From: Alentia gelatinosa
Taxonomy: Eukaryota > Annelida > Polychaeta > Phyllodocida > Polynoidae
Reading direction: 5' to 3'
NCBI GenBank assembly: GCA_950022655.1
Contig: OX465580.1
Coordinates: 100,768,797 to 100,832,796, forward strand
DNA length: 64,000 bases
This document shows, piece after piece, positions 1 to 11,454 of the stretch. How positions within the stretch are numbered: position 1 is the first letter of the stretch; each line of letters starts with the position of its first letter. The position numbers and the translations under genes were made by a program. The notes beneath the pieces are model-generated. The model was not told the origin of the DNA, did no database searches, and saw only the letters and a list, made by a program, of their open reading frames with translations.

Positions 1-290
1 TCCATAGAGTCCTTTTCTGGCTGGTAAATGAGAGGGGATACTTGTGTCCCTGAGCCGAAAGGAAGAACCACGAAGGGGCCCAGCAAAGCCTGGTGGGACA
101 ATTCAGTGTCTACAAATCGCTCCAAAGCAGCTGGAAAGAATCTTGCACTGGTGTGGTTGACATAGGTGGGGGTAGGTGGGACGACTGAAGCGTAGCCCAG
201 CGATCGATTTTCAGAGCCGAGTGGACAGGTCTCCAGGCAGCTCTGAAATTGTAATCACTGAATGCCACAATGTCTGAATATTGATTGGCT
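1..290 (-). pseudogene. N-terminal part of DIRS-like reverse transcriptase, frameshifted and truncated
   Basis: Read on the minus strand, 290-170 gives a stretch containing DIVAFSDYNF and WRPVH. After a frame change near 170 it continues as NHTSARFFPAALERF, then ELSHQALLGPF and VSPLIYQPEKDSM up to the window edge. In DIRS-type reverse transcriptases the N-terminal segment runs: a tryptophan-proline block, an N-H-x-S-A block, a glutamate followed by G-A-x-x-G-P-F, then S-P-L and a lysine-rich block. All appear here in that order and spacing. The fingers and palm with the YxDD box are not in the window. The frameshift shows the copy is dead. Other retroelement classes lack this block order, so I favour DIRS over LTR or LINE. 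Confidence 0.6.
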
Positions 291-365
291 TGTGCAGGGA
301 AATGTACCTTGAACTCCACTGAGGGAGCTTGTGCAGGGAAATGTACCTTGAACTCCACTAAGGGA
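288..365. repeat. Two tandem copies of a 39-bp unit
   Basis: Bases 288-326 and 327-365 are the same 39-bp unit and differ at one position. The unit is a multiple of three, so on the minus strand it repeats 13 residues (VEFKVHFPAQA plus two) inside the DIRS-like coding region without breaking frame. Confidence 0.9.
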
Positions 366-460
366 GCGGGGTGAAGTATGGTGTGTGAACCTTGTATAAT
401 ACCTTTAATGACCTCACCCTCTGCCGAAGAATTGAGCAAATAAATCGCTTTATATTCACT

Positions 461-2230
461 TTAAACGGGTTTGGCAGAACATGCTCCTGCCTGTTGCTGA
501 AAGAGCTGGGCAGCGGGTGGAGTTGGTCTGTTTACATTAGCGGCTGCCTCATGCTTAGCCTTGATACGGCATTCCGCAACAGAATGTGGATGAAAGAAGT
601 TGAGAGCAGAGAAACAATACTCACAAACATGAGCGACCATCGCCCCAGCTTCAGAAGTGTGTGGTCTTTAGATATGATAACCATGAGCCACCTTAAAGTT
701 CTTACAAGGGGGGTGATGCACCATTTGGTGTTTCTTCTTAGGATCTTTCTTAGCGACGCTGTCGTTTTAAGACGTACACTCTCCGTGCGGGAGATGGCTG
801 TATGCAAATGCTGGATCTTAGCCTCACGACTCCAGCCTAAGCAAAAACTGCCCTCAGAAATTCTAGTAAACACTTCCTCACTACAGCGTCTTACCGCGGA
901 GAACTCATATTCTAACGAATCTTCTATGACCTTGCGTAAATGCCGCATTAGGAAAGGGCAAGTGTCAACATTGTTACGGATGTCATCAACATATAGGGTA
1001 TCCCCCAAAGGTGTTCTTGAATGTTGAGGGAGCCTAAGGTTGTCTTTTCTTTCTTAATGCCTCTAGTCACATACTGATGAGGTTGAGTGAACTTACCTGA
1101 GGTCGGAGTACATGAGCAGATGACTGGATGATGCATTGAACCCTGTCATCTAGATAAAGATTTGTTATCAAAACTCGGGCCGTATTGCTGAGTGGGGGCC
1201 AGGTCCCAAGCATTGGCCGATGAAGCCATCGCGGCGACGAGAGGATCTGTGCCTGATTAGAACTGTCTGGAGGTCGCCTGGAGCAGGGGAGATCGCTGGT
1301 GCATCTACGATTGACGAAACCTTATGAACCTGTGGTGTAGGGCCCGAATTACCTGTGATATTCACTGATATATCCTTGTTGAGAACTCTCTGACCACCAT
1401 CGCCTGTATCAAGAGGAAACGAGCCTGACTTGACTGCCAAGAAAGAAGCCATCATTGACACCCTGATTGTCCGAAATTTGTTTCTCCATTTCGGCGAGTA
1501 TTTTTTTAGACTTAACAGATTTCTTCACAGGCTTCTGTTTTTCCTTCTTAAGCCTCTGCTCCATTACGCCGATCCTTGTTCTCCACCCAATCTCCACCGG
1601 AGTTGTTCTTCCCATGATCGGCGCTAATGGAGCAGCATCACCGGGTCCTGCTCCATTAGCACTCCACTGTTCCTTTGTCAATCTCTTCTCAATCGGCACC
1701 TTGTCTCCACCCTGCCGCGGCACCTACTCCACTGCCAGTCACCGCTGCTCCATTACCGTGACCGCGGATATCCCCACGATCGGGTGCCGACTCTCACGCC
1801 TTCTGGTGGACATTGTCCGCATTATGTGCAACAACGGAGTTCCCAATTCAGTCCCAACTGACAATTCAAAGTACCACCCTATTTTTGCAGATTGCGGGTC
1901 CCAACCATATCTGATTTTTCTAATGTCATCTCAAGCCATTCTTCCCTGGTCAAGATCGGAGAAATCGGCTCTGAATCGCCGATGGTAGGGCGACCAGTGA
2001 GAGAACCATGCAAAAATCAGTGGAGATTCGGTGCCGATTATGTGGAGTTCGGGTGCCGACGACCGTGCCCTAGCTCGACTACAGCTCCACTGCTGCTCCA
2101 CTATCGGCGACGGAGGGCCGGCCGGTCGGCGACCAAAGAATCGTCCCCCAATATCCAAATGAATCAGCGCAATGGAACATAGCTTAGGAGTTGCGGTCTT
2201 CTTTGCTGTAGTAGACCTGGTGCAAAGCAT
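461..2230 (-). pseudogene. Gag-like ORF of the DIRS-like element, multiply frameshifted, with a Cys/His cluster
   Basis: From an ATG at 2230-2228 the first frame opens with a basic, Thr/Lys-rich stretch (MLCTRSTTAKK). Later pieces in other frames include a lysine-rich segment (about 1520-1580) and a proline/serine-rich segment (about 1180-1440). Near the C-terminal end a C-x2-C, then H-P-H, then C cluster is visible (codons at 614-625, 584-592 and 576-578), followed by a TAA at 461-463. An in-frame TAA lies about 50 bases before the cluster. A zinc-binding-like cluster near the end of a basic protein upstream of RT fits a gag product that binds nucleic acid. I do not recognise the exact family, and at least three frame changes are needed, so boundaries are approximate. 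Confidence 0.45.
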
Positions 2231-2299
2231 CTTGCTGGAAAAACTTTGTTTTTTGTCGTTAAACTGGCAACAAAAACGTTTGACACGACTCGAGTTCTC

Positions 2300-2420
2300 G
2301 ACGACAGTGCATGCGCAGAGTGTATGTGACGTCACGTGAATGTGTGTAACTAGTTGAGTCGGATAGGTGACGTAGTTGCGCCGTGTTAGGTTTGAAAATA
2401 TAACGCCAGGGGGCGTGAGT
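2300..2420. promoter_or_regulatory. Promoter-like motif cluster upstream of the DIRS-like ORF
   Basis: Within 120 bp lie a GCATGCGCA core like an NRF1 site (2308-2319), a perfect cAMP-response palindrome TGACGTCA (2327-2334), a CACGTG E-box overlapping it (2333-2338), and CGCCAGGGGGCGT (2404-2416), close to the core CTCF motif. The cluster sits 70-190 bp upstream of the first ATG of the minus-strand gag-like frame, so it may be the element's own promoter. No TATA box is evident. Motif matches are seen; factor binding is inference. Confidence 0.35.
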
Positions 2421-2449
2421 AATGTGGTATTCTGAACTTGTCTTGCCAT

Positions 2450-4559
2450 TGAAAATTCACAGGTTCATCATAATTACATAAAGTATTATTCCGCGTCACA
2501 TAATGTTTAAACAAGTAAATGATATGTTGAGGTCTGAAAGATGCTGTATTTCGAATTTCGTTCACCATTCTGAAGGCCTCGGCGAAAGAATGGCGATGCT
2601 CAACTTCTGAGGCCCATGAAATTACAAACTCATAAAAGTAAGCATGTAGGTTCCTAGTTTTTATGTTTTAAGTGGGAATTTCCTTGCTTCTAGATCAGGA
2701 GAAGTTTGGGCCTGTGAAAACCTTTTTATTATTCAACGTCTGCATACAGGATCTCGCATCCTTCTCAGCCAAGGATTGATATCTGACATTTTTCTAACAT
2801 CCATAGAAGACCTGTAGGAAGTGTGCAATTTTGTCTTTTCTATGATAACTTAAATTCACAATACTGAAAAATGCATGCAATAATAACTGGTTTCGGACTC
2901 TGGTACTATCCTCACAGTTGACTCTGCACAATATCCTCGGAGAATACGGTATCTGAAACCAGTCACACTTACACACATGTGGCATTAAATGTTATAGTAG
3001 GATGTACAAGCATATGCAGCTGACTAAACCTCTAGAAATAGTGACAAAGATCAAGAGGCCTTTATCATAAAGGAATAAAATCCACACATGATTAAACTAA
3101 TATCAAAAGCTGTGATGGTCCAGTCAGATTGGGAGAATGATGAAACCAATGTCTCACAGTTCTTATTTTAGCAAAGTTCACTCAGAATGAGATGCTGGGA
3201 GATCTGTCGCTGGAGACATCATCTAAGACACTTGTGCAAACAACAAAGGACATAAAGTGGGGGTGTGGAATCAGCCTAAATGAAGTCGAGAAAGGGAAGA
3301 AATGTCAGACAGATTTACTGAATCTTGAGAAAAAAACCCGTGTAAAAACAAGTTAGTATCACAACTCATGATTCAGAGACGAATAATTGAACCAAGGTCT
3401 TATGGGGGGGGGGGGGGGGGGGATCGCGGCAATGTAGTATCAATGGAACACGGCAGCCGATCATGACAAGACCAGCCATGAATAAGAGGAGAACGGGAAA
3501 GGAATTGGAAGAAAACATGCCACGAGCATGAGTCGTGTAAATAGAACACCATCTTTATCATCATTCATTTCAGCTGGGACCTTTGTTCAAATTTGTTTAT
3601 TATCACTCGTTTCATGGTCTAAAATCTATATTCTGTGCACTTTTCAGTATTACTACTACAATATTTCATATTTTATTTCGTTAAACGTGGTTTTCCAAAT
3701 CTTGGAAAATTATGCCTTTTGGCTTCACCTGCTCCAGAATGATTGGTGCCATGTGGCATCACTTACCATGAATGGGTCTAGAAATATGACATTGACCTAT
3801 ATATTGGAGCACAGGGTGCCCCACAACAAAGCTGTTGCAATCTAGCAGTGAGTCATGTCAAATCTAAACCTCTGACTTCTAAATACAGCCTAAGGACATT
3901 TTAAGGTCTGAGACAGGAGCTGCACTGAAGAAGTGCAGCTCAATGATAGATATTAACGTTTTTTTTTGTATACGATGAATAATAAATCCGTAAGTTCATT
4001 GAGAGAGAACCTGAACTCATTGACGAATAAACACACTCAATGGTTGATAACGGTTGTCTCGGTCCTATACCTGACAACCGATTTGGAGAATTTGTCGTGA
4101 GTCACATCAGAAAAGCCAAAAGATTTGATTTTTCAAATTGCTATCAGAGTACAACAACCCATGTAGCAGCCTTTCTACCCACCCAGACCCCATTTCCCAC
4201 ACTGTAGCTATTATTGTTAGGAGTGGGATGGGTCCTATGCAACCAAAACACCTTCTTTTGCCTTGAATTCCGCCCATATTCTAATTATATAATAGATGAA
4301 GATTGAATTGACAATTAGCTAGGCCGTACTCTGATGCCCTCCCCCTAATTTATCTTTCCCTCTCTGTCTGTGATGGAGTAAGTAGAATATTGTCAATTAT
4401 TTATGGTGTCCTGTGGAAGCTTTGTAAATTCCTTAATGGGATATTGTGACGTTCAACCTATAAGTGGTTCTGGAGGTAAAGAAGTGTAAAAAAATATATC
4501 GAGGGTAGAATATCATGTGTCCAGACTAGACCTGATGACGCAGGAGTACAATGAATGGC
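2450..4559. other. No gene seen
   Basis: Mostly AT-rich sequence without long coding frames or recognisable protein. A 19-base poly-G run lies at 3404-3422. Short frames near 2794-2985 and 3528-3845 show no recognisable domain or splice context. Confidence 0.6.
3404..3422 (+). repeat. Poly-G run (19 bases)
   Basis: Uninterrupted G run, the first of several G or C homopolymers in the window. Confidence 0.95.
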
Positions 4560-4755
4560 TAGACGGTCACAAAAGGAATATCAGATAAAATTGTGTTTTA
4601 CATGAAAATACAAGACGTACAAATGTGATGAACAGTCCGTATAATATTATCGAGGAGCTAAGTCTTGGAATGAACAAACGTCATCGATGCAATCAGGTGA
4701 TACAGTAGAAACATTTAAACGACAAGTGCGAACATTACTGAGGACCAAGATGTAG
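4560..4755 (+). pseudogene. 3' end of a decayed LINE reverse transcriptase ORF
   Basis: The frame from 4657 to the TAG at 4753-4755 reads AKSWNEQTSSM, then DTVETFKRQVRTLL. This matches the usual end of LINE-type proteins: an aromatic residue plus W-N, a short loop, then F-K-x2-[LV] and a basic end. Just upstream, in a different frame, NSPYNI looks like the preceding conserved segment, so a frameshift near 4645 is likely. No other RT motifs survive upstream. The short following DNA (4756-4810) would be its 3' UTR. It is a relic; clade cannot be told. Confidence 0.5.
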
Positions 4756-5375
4756 TAATCATAATTGTCATCCCTCATCACCAAATCATCTTATTCATCA
4801 CTAATTATTCATGTACTATAGCGAGAATTGTACTTGTAATTTGCTACCATTTTTGATGGTATCTAAAAACCCATCCGTATTTTTTGAGAGATACAATAAT
4901 CCTGATGAAAAAAAATGTAAAGCTATTTACTCTGACCCTCCTAATAACTTGTATCCATGGAAATTGCCTTCTGACGCTTTCCTTAAAAAGTGGCCCTAAT
5001 TACCCTTGTTACTCCCCGTTTCTATTGACCTATACCTTCCATGTCTATTTTCTTGTACGCTGCCTTCAGCCGCTGCCCTTCGAAACTGCTGCCCATGCAG
5101 GTTTTCCCCGGCTGTCCATTTGAGCCCACCCTATAGCTCCACTATAATCACCCTTGCTACTATCCTAGACGACTCGGTTTTGATCTCTTCCTTTTCTAAC
5201 TCTACATACCATATACTGAGAGAAACTCTGATTTGCTCACCCCTGTCAAAGCCTATAACGGGATCTTCGAACACGTCTGGGCACTGTTCTCACCCTATAC
5301 CACCCTCGGTCTTCTCACCCTCCTCAACCAAGGCTCCCCTCTCTGCCCTCACCTCCCGCTATCCCATCGCCGCAG

Positions 5376-5637
5376 GGGACGTGCGGCAGCACCCACTGGC
5401 GGAACCGGACGCCGGAGAATCGGCCGGCTACTCCGATACACCCACACCACTTCCCATGACTTTCGGCGAGCTCAATGTGAGCAACAAAGGCGCCATTTCC
5501 TCTAGTAGTGATAGTGGTAATGGTGGTGGTGGTGGTGGTGGTGGTGGTGGCGCCTCACCCCCAACCCCCATCTCCCGTACCACGTCCCACTTCCATCCTA
5601 CGATGCCCACACCTGGCCTGCACTACCAGTTCCACCC
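5376..5637 (+). CDS. Candidate internal coding exon, glycine-run protein, unrecognised
   Basis: A long pyrimidine-rich tract (5290-5373) ends in CAG at 5373-5375, a strong splice acceptor. The exon ends at 5637 before GTGAGA, a good donor; if unspliced, the frame stops at 5639-5641. The 262-bp exon starts after the first base of a codon and ends after the second. It encodes about 87 residues: a Pro/Thr-rich part with YSDTPTPLPMTFGEL, a serine/aspartate patch, about ten glycines from a GGT repeat, then a Pro/Ser/Thr/His-rich end (SPPTPISRTTSHFHP). This composition is common in disordered parts of animal transcription regulators, but I recognise no family. No neighbouring exon was identified. 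The CpG-rich DNA around it supports an active gene region. It may instead be chance coding potential in a GC-rich stretch. Confidence 0.35.
5521..5550 (+). repeat. (TGG)n trinucleotide repeat
   Basis: Ten TGG units. In the frame of the candidate exon they encode a glycine run. Confidence 0.95.
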
Positions 5638-5640
5638 GTG

Positions 5641-5990
5641 AGAACAACGTCGCCTGAGCTGCTCACTCTCTTTCTTTCACTCTCCGTTCCTGTGTTCCCC
5701 CAACCCACTTCCTCCTCACACCCGCACAGCCTACCAGCACGCGTGGGCGACAGACGGACGGAAAGACCCGGTGCGGCTTAATTGTATCACCATAATGAGG
5801 ACCTAACCGGAGATCGCCGCCGGCGCCGCTACACGTGGGAGCGGAGAGCGCTCTGCTGGCGAGTAGTTCACGGCACGGATGGGCGAACAGCTCGGACGGG
5901 CGGCTAGCGACTCACGGGGAGACGGGGAGCACGGTGTGTCCGTACCGCCCTTACCTGGCGGCCTAATTGGGATTGAGCGATTCACTGATC
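5641..5990. other. CpG-rich stretch downstream of the candidate exon
   Basis: Very rich in CpG compared with its flanks (for example around 5740-5770 and 5812-5935). No convincing coding frame. It could be a CpG island or a GC-rich intron start. Confidence 0.4.
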
Positions 5991-8900
5991 CTTCTACACT
6001 GGGAGAGCTGCTCGTGAAGAATTTCGCACAGTTTGGGGTGGTTACTGATTAACTTTGCCACTCGCTAGGGAAGCGTCAGTAAATGGATGTGTGAGTGAGC
6101 TGCGCTGGTATAGTGACACATTAGGGCGACAGGCCTTGGCTTGATTATCATTTCATGATGCACTGCTCAGGACGGTTTATATCAATATATCCTACCTGCA
6201 CTTCACATGAAACAAGCGTATATACGATAAACGGATGAGGTAAGTTACACTTTCACATACACTCATTATCTCGTGCCCTCATTATATCAGTAACGCTGTT
6301 TTATACATCGACTGATATAGAATTATATATGTCCACTTATTACTTCCGTGAATTCTATAAAACATAGAATTACCATGTGCATCCTTATATCTTAACGGGG
6401 TTTGAAAAGCCATAATAGTAGTTTGTAATCCAATGCCGAAACCTTGAGATTGAAATTTTAAATGCATCACCGACTCGAAATATGATAACACTATTGTTCT
6501 GATTCGATGCTAGACTATGGACTGATCACCGGATAAATAGATATGCACATCGCGATAGTTCATATTTAGAAGGACGAAAACTTTCCTCTATATATACTGA
6601 GTTGCTTGTGTTTGAGTTACTCTATATCGCAGTATCCACTGAACCCATTACCGTCTCTATTCTCTTCCTAAAACGGGTCAGTTTAAAGCGCTGGCAGATC
6701 AGCAGGTTAGCAGTCACCAGTTTCCGACAGCCGCCGTGTTGAGACGGACAGCAGCAGTGGCTGTTGGAAACAAGAGGTTCTCAGAAATAGCTAAAACCGT
6801 ATCAAAGTGACCAGGGAATCGCCCTAATGGCCCCGATCAAATAGCCGCCCATGCCTGTTGAGGCGTATATAATAGTTCACGTAGGCCTAGTAACCTCTGG
6901 CTTAGTTTAAAAAAGAGAAGCCGCCTTTTAGTCAGTAAACGTGGCATCATACCTACAGTTTCACATTTGGATGTAGACGATATGTTGAGACATATTGATA
7001 ATTCTCCACTGTAATCATTTTTATCACACATTCTACACTAAATAGACGGCAAACAAGCTAAACAGGTATATGGTTAAATTCAATTACTAATCATAAATTG
7101 ATTTCCAATAAGATGAATAGATAGTCCCTCTGGCAATAACACCTGAATTGGGTTAATTTAGACCGCAATATCTTAGAGGCGAGCATAAAATCCATACATA
7201 TATTATAATATGACATTGTTTAAAAAAATATTCATTTTTTTCTCCATCCTCCTGGTCCTGGAACTCATTACCCTCTAAACGCCCAAGGCAGGAGATAGGC
7301 CCTCGGCTGGGTCTTGTAGGCGCGTATTTCATCGTAGTTCCGCATCCTTCATAGAGTAAATCGGTCCTTATTCCGTCAGGCAGCGGGACTTCTCATCAAG
7401 GCTGGTAATAACCAAGGGTCGGCGCCTAAAACATACCCAGCACGCTCGCCAACACTACATACACCCATATTTAGGAGTTGGTCGAGGCGGTGGCCGGTCA
7501 GGGTAGGCTGCTGAAACTTTCTTTGGCTGCTGGCCCGTGATAAACCTAGTTGCGCACCAACGTCGCTTCCCTGGTGCAAGACGGCATCCGGAGAGCACTG
7601 ACAGGGCTACGTTGAAGTCCGCACTTCATCTGAGTCATCACTCTCGCCATTTGAATCACATTTTCGTCTCCGACAATAACGATATGTAGCCAACAGTTCC
7701 AGGAACGGCGATGCGTTTAAAGCGCAATAAATGCTGGAAATAGGCAATCAGTCTTTGCCAGCGACATATGTAAAATAGATTCATCGCCATGCAATCTATC
7801 ACATTTAGAGATGTTCCTTTTAATGCATGCAAATTTGCAATCTAGTGTCTCTTTCTGGCTATTTACGCTTACAACTTGTTCGTCATCGCTTAAGACAGAC
7901 GAAGATCTATAATTTCAAGGAGAACGGGTTGTTTTCATATTGATATTAACATATTGATATACAGCATATGGGAGTATTCCCTATAAAACTGTTAATCATA
8001 TGAGTCTTTGAATATGAACTTGATATTCAAATTCAGGTGGTTGTTCTATATGCTCAGAAAATATGGTGATCCGTCCATTATTTCCAAAGGTCATAGACTA
8101 GCAACAACGGGGAAATCTTCAAGGATTCTGTCAGTCTCGAAGATCGAGTTTTCTGTAAGGTGCCTGTGCATACCCGCTTTTGTCATACCATATTATACAT
8201 ACATACAGTGTTTTTAACATCTTCTGTAGTCATCTTCTGCAGTCAGCGTATTCATATTATACCGACATCATAAATGAACTTAGCTTTATATATATATATG
8301 TATATATATATAAATGTATATATAGAATAGGTTTATATAGAACATATTACGTGTTAGTTGCGAAGGGATGTGGGTTTGGCGTTCAGGACGCATAGCCCTG
8401 AATGAACCTCCCGTGCTTCAAATCTTTCTATCGCCCAAGCCTATCTTGTTTTATTGTGATGATAACAGTTTCTATTGCCCATAAATAGATCCACTCCATC
8501 TCAATTTCATTGATAGTGACCGGTTATGATATAACTTTATCCAGTTGAACTAGTTTAGATCTCACTGAACAATATGTGCAAATTGAAATGGTAGGAAAGG
8601 TCAAAGGAGTGGATGGCTTATTTGATGGTTTCGATGTTTTATGTGGACTTATCCGATTAAGTTGATCTTTTTTGTAAATATGGCATTAGCCATTGGTTTC
8701 CGTATGGTGTGAAATTGGAGAATGTGTGTGAATAATCATCAAGTATAAAGAAAATGCAAATAATTTTTTAAAAGAAAAAGACTGTCGATAGGCACATATA
8801 TGCAAGAAACATAATACTTCATCGGTGCTCGCACCAATGGCTTGATAAACAACCTGTCCCCTGCTAGGATACGAGCGCGTTTCTTTAACAAATATTATGA

Positions 8901-9039
8901 ACGTCTTCTAATATACAGTACGCTTCGAATAGAAAATGACCTAGATCGTGCTTATTACCAGCATCATTGTGATCAGGAAACAGGCAGTAACACTGGGTAC
9001 CACACAACGACCTGACACCATTGTCAGCACGTTTTCCTT
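5991..9039. other. No gene seen
   Basis: Mixed-composition to AT-rich sequence. A TA-rich tract lies at 8286-8326. Short frames (for example 7376-7579 minus, 8008-8217 plus) have no recognisable protein content. The perfect palindrome GGTGCTCGCACC occurs at 8824-8835. Confidence 0.6.
8286..8326. repeat. (TA)n-rich tract, interrupted
   Basis: Alternating T and A with a few G interruptions. Confidence 0.85.
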
Positions 9040-9450
9040 TCAACACCAGATATTCCCCCTGCCTCGTTCTCGTGTGGCTTCTATTTCCGGCGCGTGATCA
9101 CAACTGCGCATGCGCCTCCTGCAATCCCGACTCTGCCCCACCCACCACCACGCGAAATGTCGTCTGCTGGGTATTGTAAAGAATCGCAGGTGTCCGTGGT
9201 AACAGAGGTGCTGACATCTAGCGGAGGGTGTTGTTTGCACTGTTGACCTTCGTCAGCATTCGACGTTCGCTTCTGGAAGGCGGTGGCCGCGCCCTGCCGG
9301 ACGGATGCTAATCACGCTAGGGGTCATTGAGTGTTGCACGGGAAGGTGCAGGACCTCCTCGAGATTACACCGAGGCCATAGTGAAGCTGACGCGAGACCA
9401 CGCGAGACTACATCCGAAACGGGACGTGAGGTGTCGCCATTTTGGATAGC
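9040..9450. promoter_or_regulatory. CpG-rich, TATA-less promoter-like region with NRF1, X-box and YY1-like sites
   Basis: This is a compact CpG-rich patch in AT-rich surroundings. It holds TGCGCATGCGCC (9105-9116), matching the NRF1 palindrome. GTGTCCGTGGTAAC (9190-9203) matches the RFX X-box consensus GTNRCCNNRGYAAC at 13 of 14 positions. GTCGCCATTTTGG (9433-9445) matches the YY1 site in the orientation of a minus-strand ATGGCG. Such sites cluster at animal housekeeping and ciliary gene promoters. I found no linked first exon on either strand, so direction is unknown. Confidence 0.4.
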
Positions 9451-11454
9451 ATTTCGAGTCAGCAATCTATTGGTTTGGCCACTATCGTAACAATTGTCAA
9501 AAATCCATCATAAGTCCCTACAATGCATTTCTTTACGTGAAGTTGTATTATGACAATCATTAACTATTCAGGCGTAATGACATGGCCGTTGGAAGAGTTG
9601 AAAATTAGGGAACAATTAGTGGGGTAATAGCTGGAAATTTATTTCCTTCGGGCTACCTCCGACACCCCAGTAGGAAAGCGGAGCAGCCAGATAAAAGGGA
9701 AAGGTTTGCCAGATAAATAAACAATATTGACTGGTTTCAAATACAAGCGTCAAGGAGTTGACACATAGTAATATCTGAGCGCATACGAGGATATTGCACA
9801 GAGGCAACTCAAAGAAGCATGCAACTACTTTTATCTAAAACCAGTCTATATTGTATTTATTATCCACCTATTCCTGACAAGTGGGGTACCCATATTAGAT
9901 CAATTTAGGTACGAACTAGCGCCTTCGGCACTAGGACTCTCATAGCACTATCCAAGGAAAATACATTTTAAAAGGATGGCCAGCTTATTATTTGGTGTTA
10001 CACAGATACTACACAGTGTTAATGTTGAGAATTTTGCCAACAACCAGCGTAGTTCTTAAAGCCCCGGTTCCACTGGAGAGACCGGATCGTTGCAAGTCAA
10101 CAAAAGGTAATAAACGCCGGGCAATGGCAATAAAAACGGTGGTGCCAATCGCAACACACAAACTTGCATCAGTGTGGCCAGCCTTGCGCGTGGTTGCAAT
10201 GTGATGGATCCGTCGCGTCGCACATCTTAATACGTTCATGATGTTTGATCCGTCGCACAGCTATGGTGTAGTTCCTTTATCGATTGCTTTGACAGAACCC
10301 TCCCTCTACTATACTGAATTGAGTCCAGATAGTTATCCAGGTTCTCCTACCACTGGGGTCGACTACAACCAATAGTGAGCACTTAGATGTCAGGCCTCAG
10401 GAGGTGTGAAACCTATGAAAATAGAAGGCTGTGGCTTGCGGCATTGGCACCAGCATAAAATCATGCCCTCAGAGGCTGATCTCAAAGTAAGGAGATTAGA
10501 AAACTAATGTTCTAAATTATGTTTTCAAGATGGCTTGAAATGATACATGTGAAAATAAGAATATCTCAGTATGCATATACAGAGGGAATAAGAGATTTTT
10601 GTTTTCTATTTTATGAGAATCCCACTCTTGTGACCCTTCAGTCTCCAAGCCTAGGTCTGATTGACTCTGTCTCTATGTGCAAGAGAAACTTCAAGCAGAT
10701 CCAACAGTACTCTAACGTTTTATATATCATATGTAACTATTTTTTCATACGCACTATTTTTCTGCATGCGCCAGGTTTTGATCCCATGCCTATACAGTCT
10801 AATAAGTAATTCAACGGGGTTTAATTGCAAAACCGAGTGATGTCTGCTCCGACTGCCATCTTGGAACGGTTGTCATTTGGTAAGTTTCCAATCTTTTTGA
10901 CAAAATCTTCACATTTCCTTGCGGATTGACTTGTTCTTAGAGAACCATTATATTTGAATTACAATAAAGGAAGTGATTATTTGAGGAAACACTCTGAGAA
11001 ATAATTCCAGCTTACATTCAGGGGGCTGCAATTTATCGTAAAATAACCAGAATAATCCAGTTAATAGACCCTTTCCCGCTAGGCCTGAGTTGAGAGTAGG
11101 CTAAACATCTACTAGCAATTTTCTCTTTAACATTCATAGAACATGGCGCGCAAAACCATTCTATTTAGTGTACATATTCAACTTATTTAGTATATGTTTC
11201 AAATAATATCGCCAGATTCTATAAAATCAAGCTTCGATTTGGTGGTTAAAACATTGGCTTAGTAGTTTTTTACCTATGTGTCAGGAGGGCCTGGCCTCTA
11301 GCTTCGATATACAAAACAGCAATTAAATGAATAGAAAGTAACGGTCAGTGAAATTGTTTTGATATAGATTTAATGGAGAGTGATTACAAACAATTCGTAT
11401 GATTCAGAATACATTCATGTTTGAGTGGATACAGATATCTAGGTTGTTTGCTTA
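9451..11454. other. No gene seen
   Basis: AT-rich non-coding DNA. CCATCTTGGA at about 10857-10866 resembles a YY1 site but is isolated. No repeats with clear ends were found. Confidence 0.55.

Larger units (their letters stand above)
1..2230 (-). mobile_element. Decayed DIRS-like retrotransposon, 5' part, running off the left window edge
   Basis: Minus-strand coding sense runs from an ATG at 2230-2228 down to base 1, but it jumps between frames (near 1980, 1440, 1000 and 170) and meets in-frame stops. The order is a gag-like stretch, a Cys/His cluster, then the start of a reverse transcriptase. The RT start carries the pattern usual for tyrosine-recombinase retroelements of the DIRS order: NHTSARFFP, then GPF, LPF and VSPL. 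The rest of RT, RNase H and the recombinase would lie left of the window. Frames and motifs are seen; the DIRS assignment is from family knowledge; the 5' limit at 2230 is inferred. The element cannot encode working protein as it stands. Confidence 0.6.
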
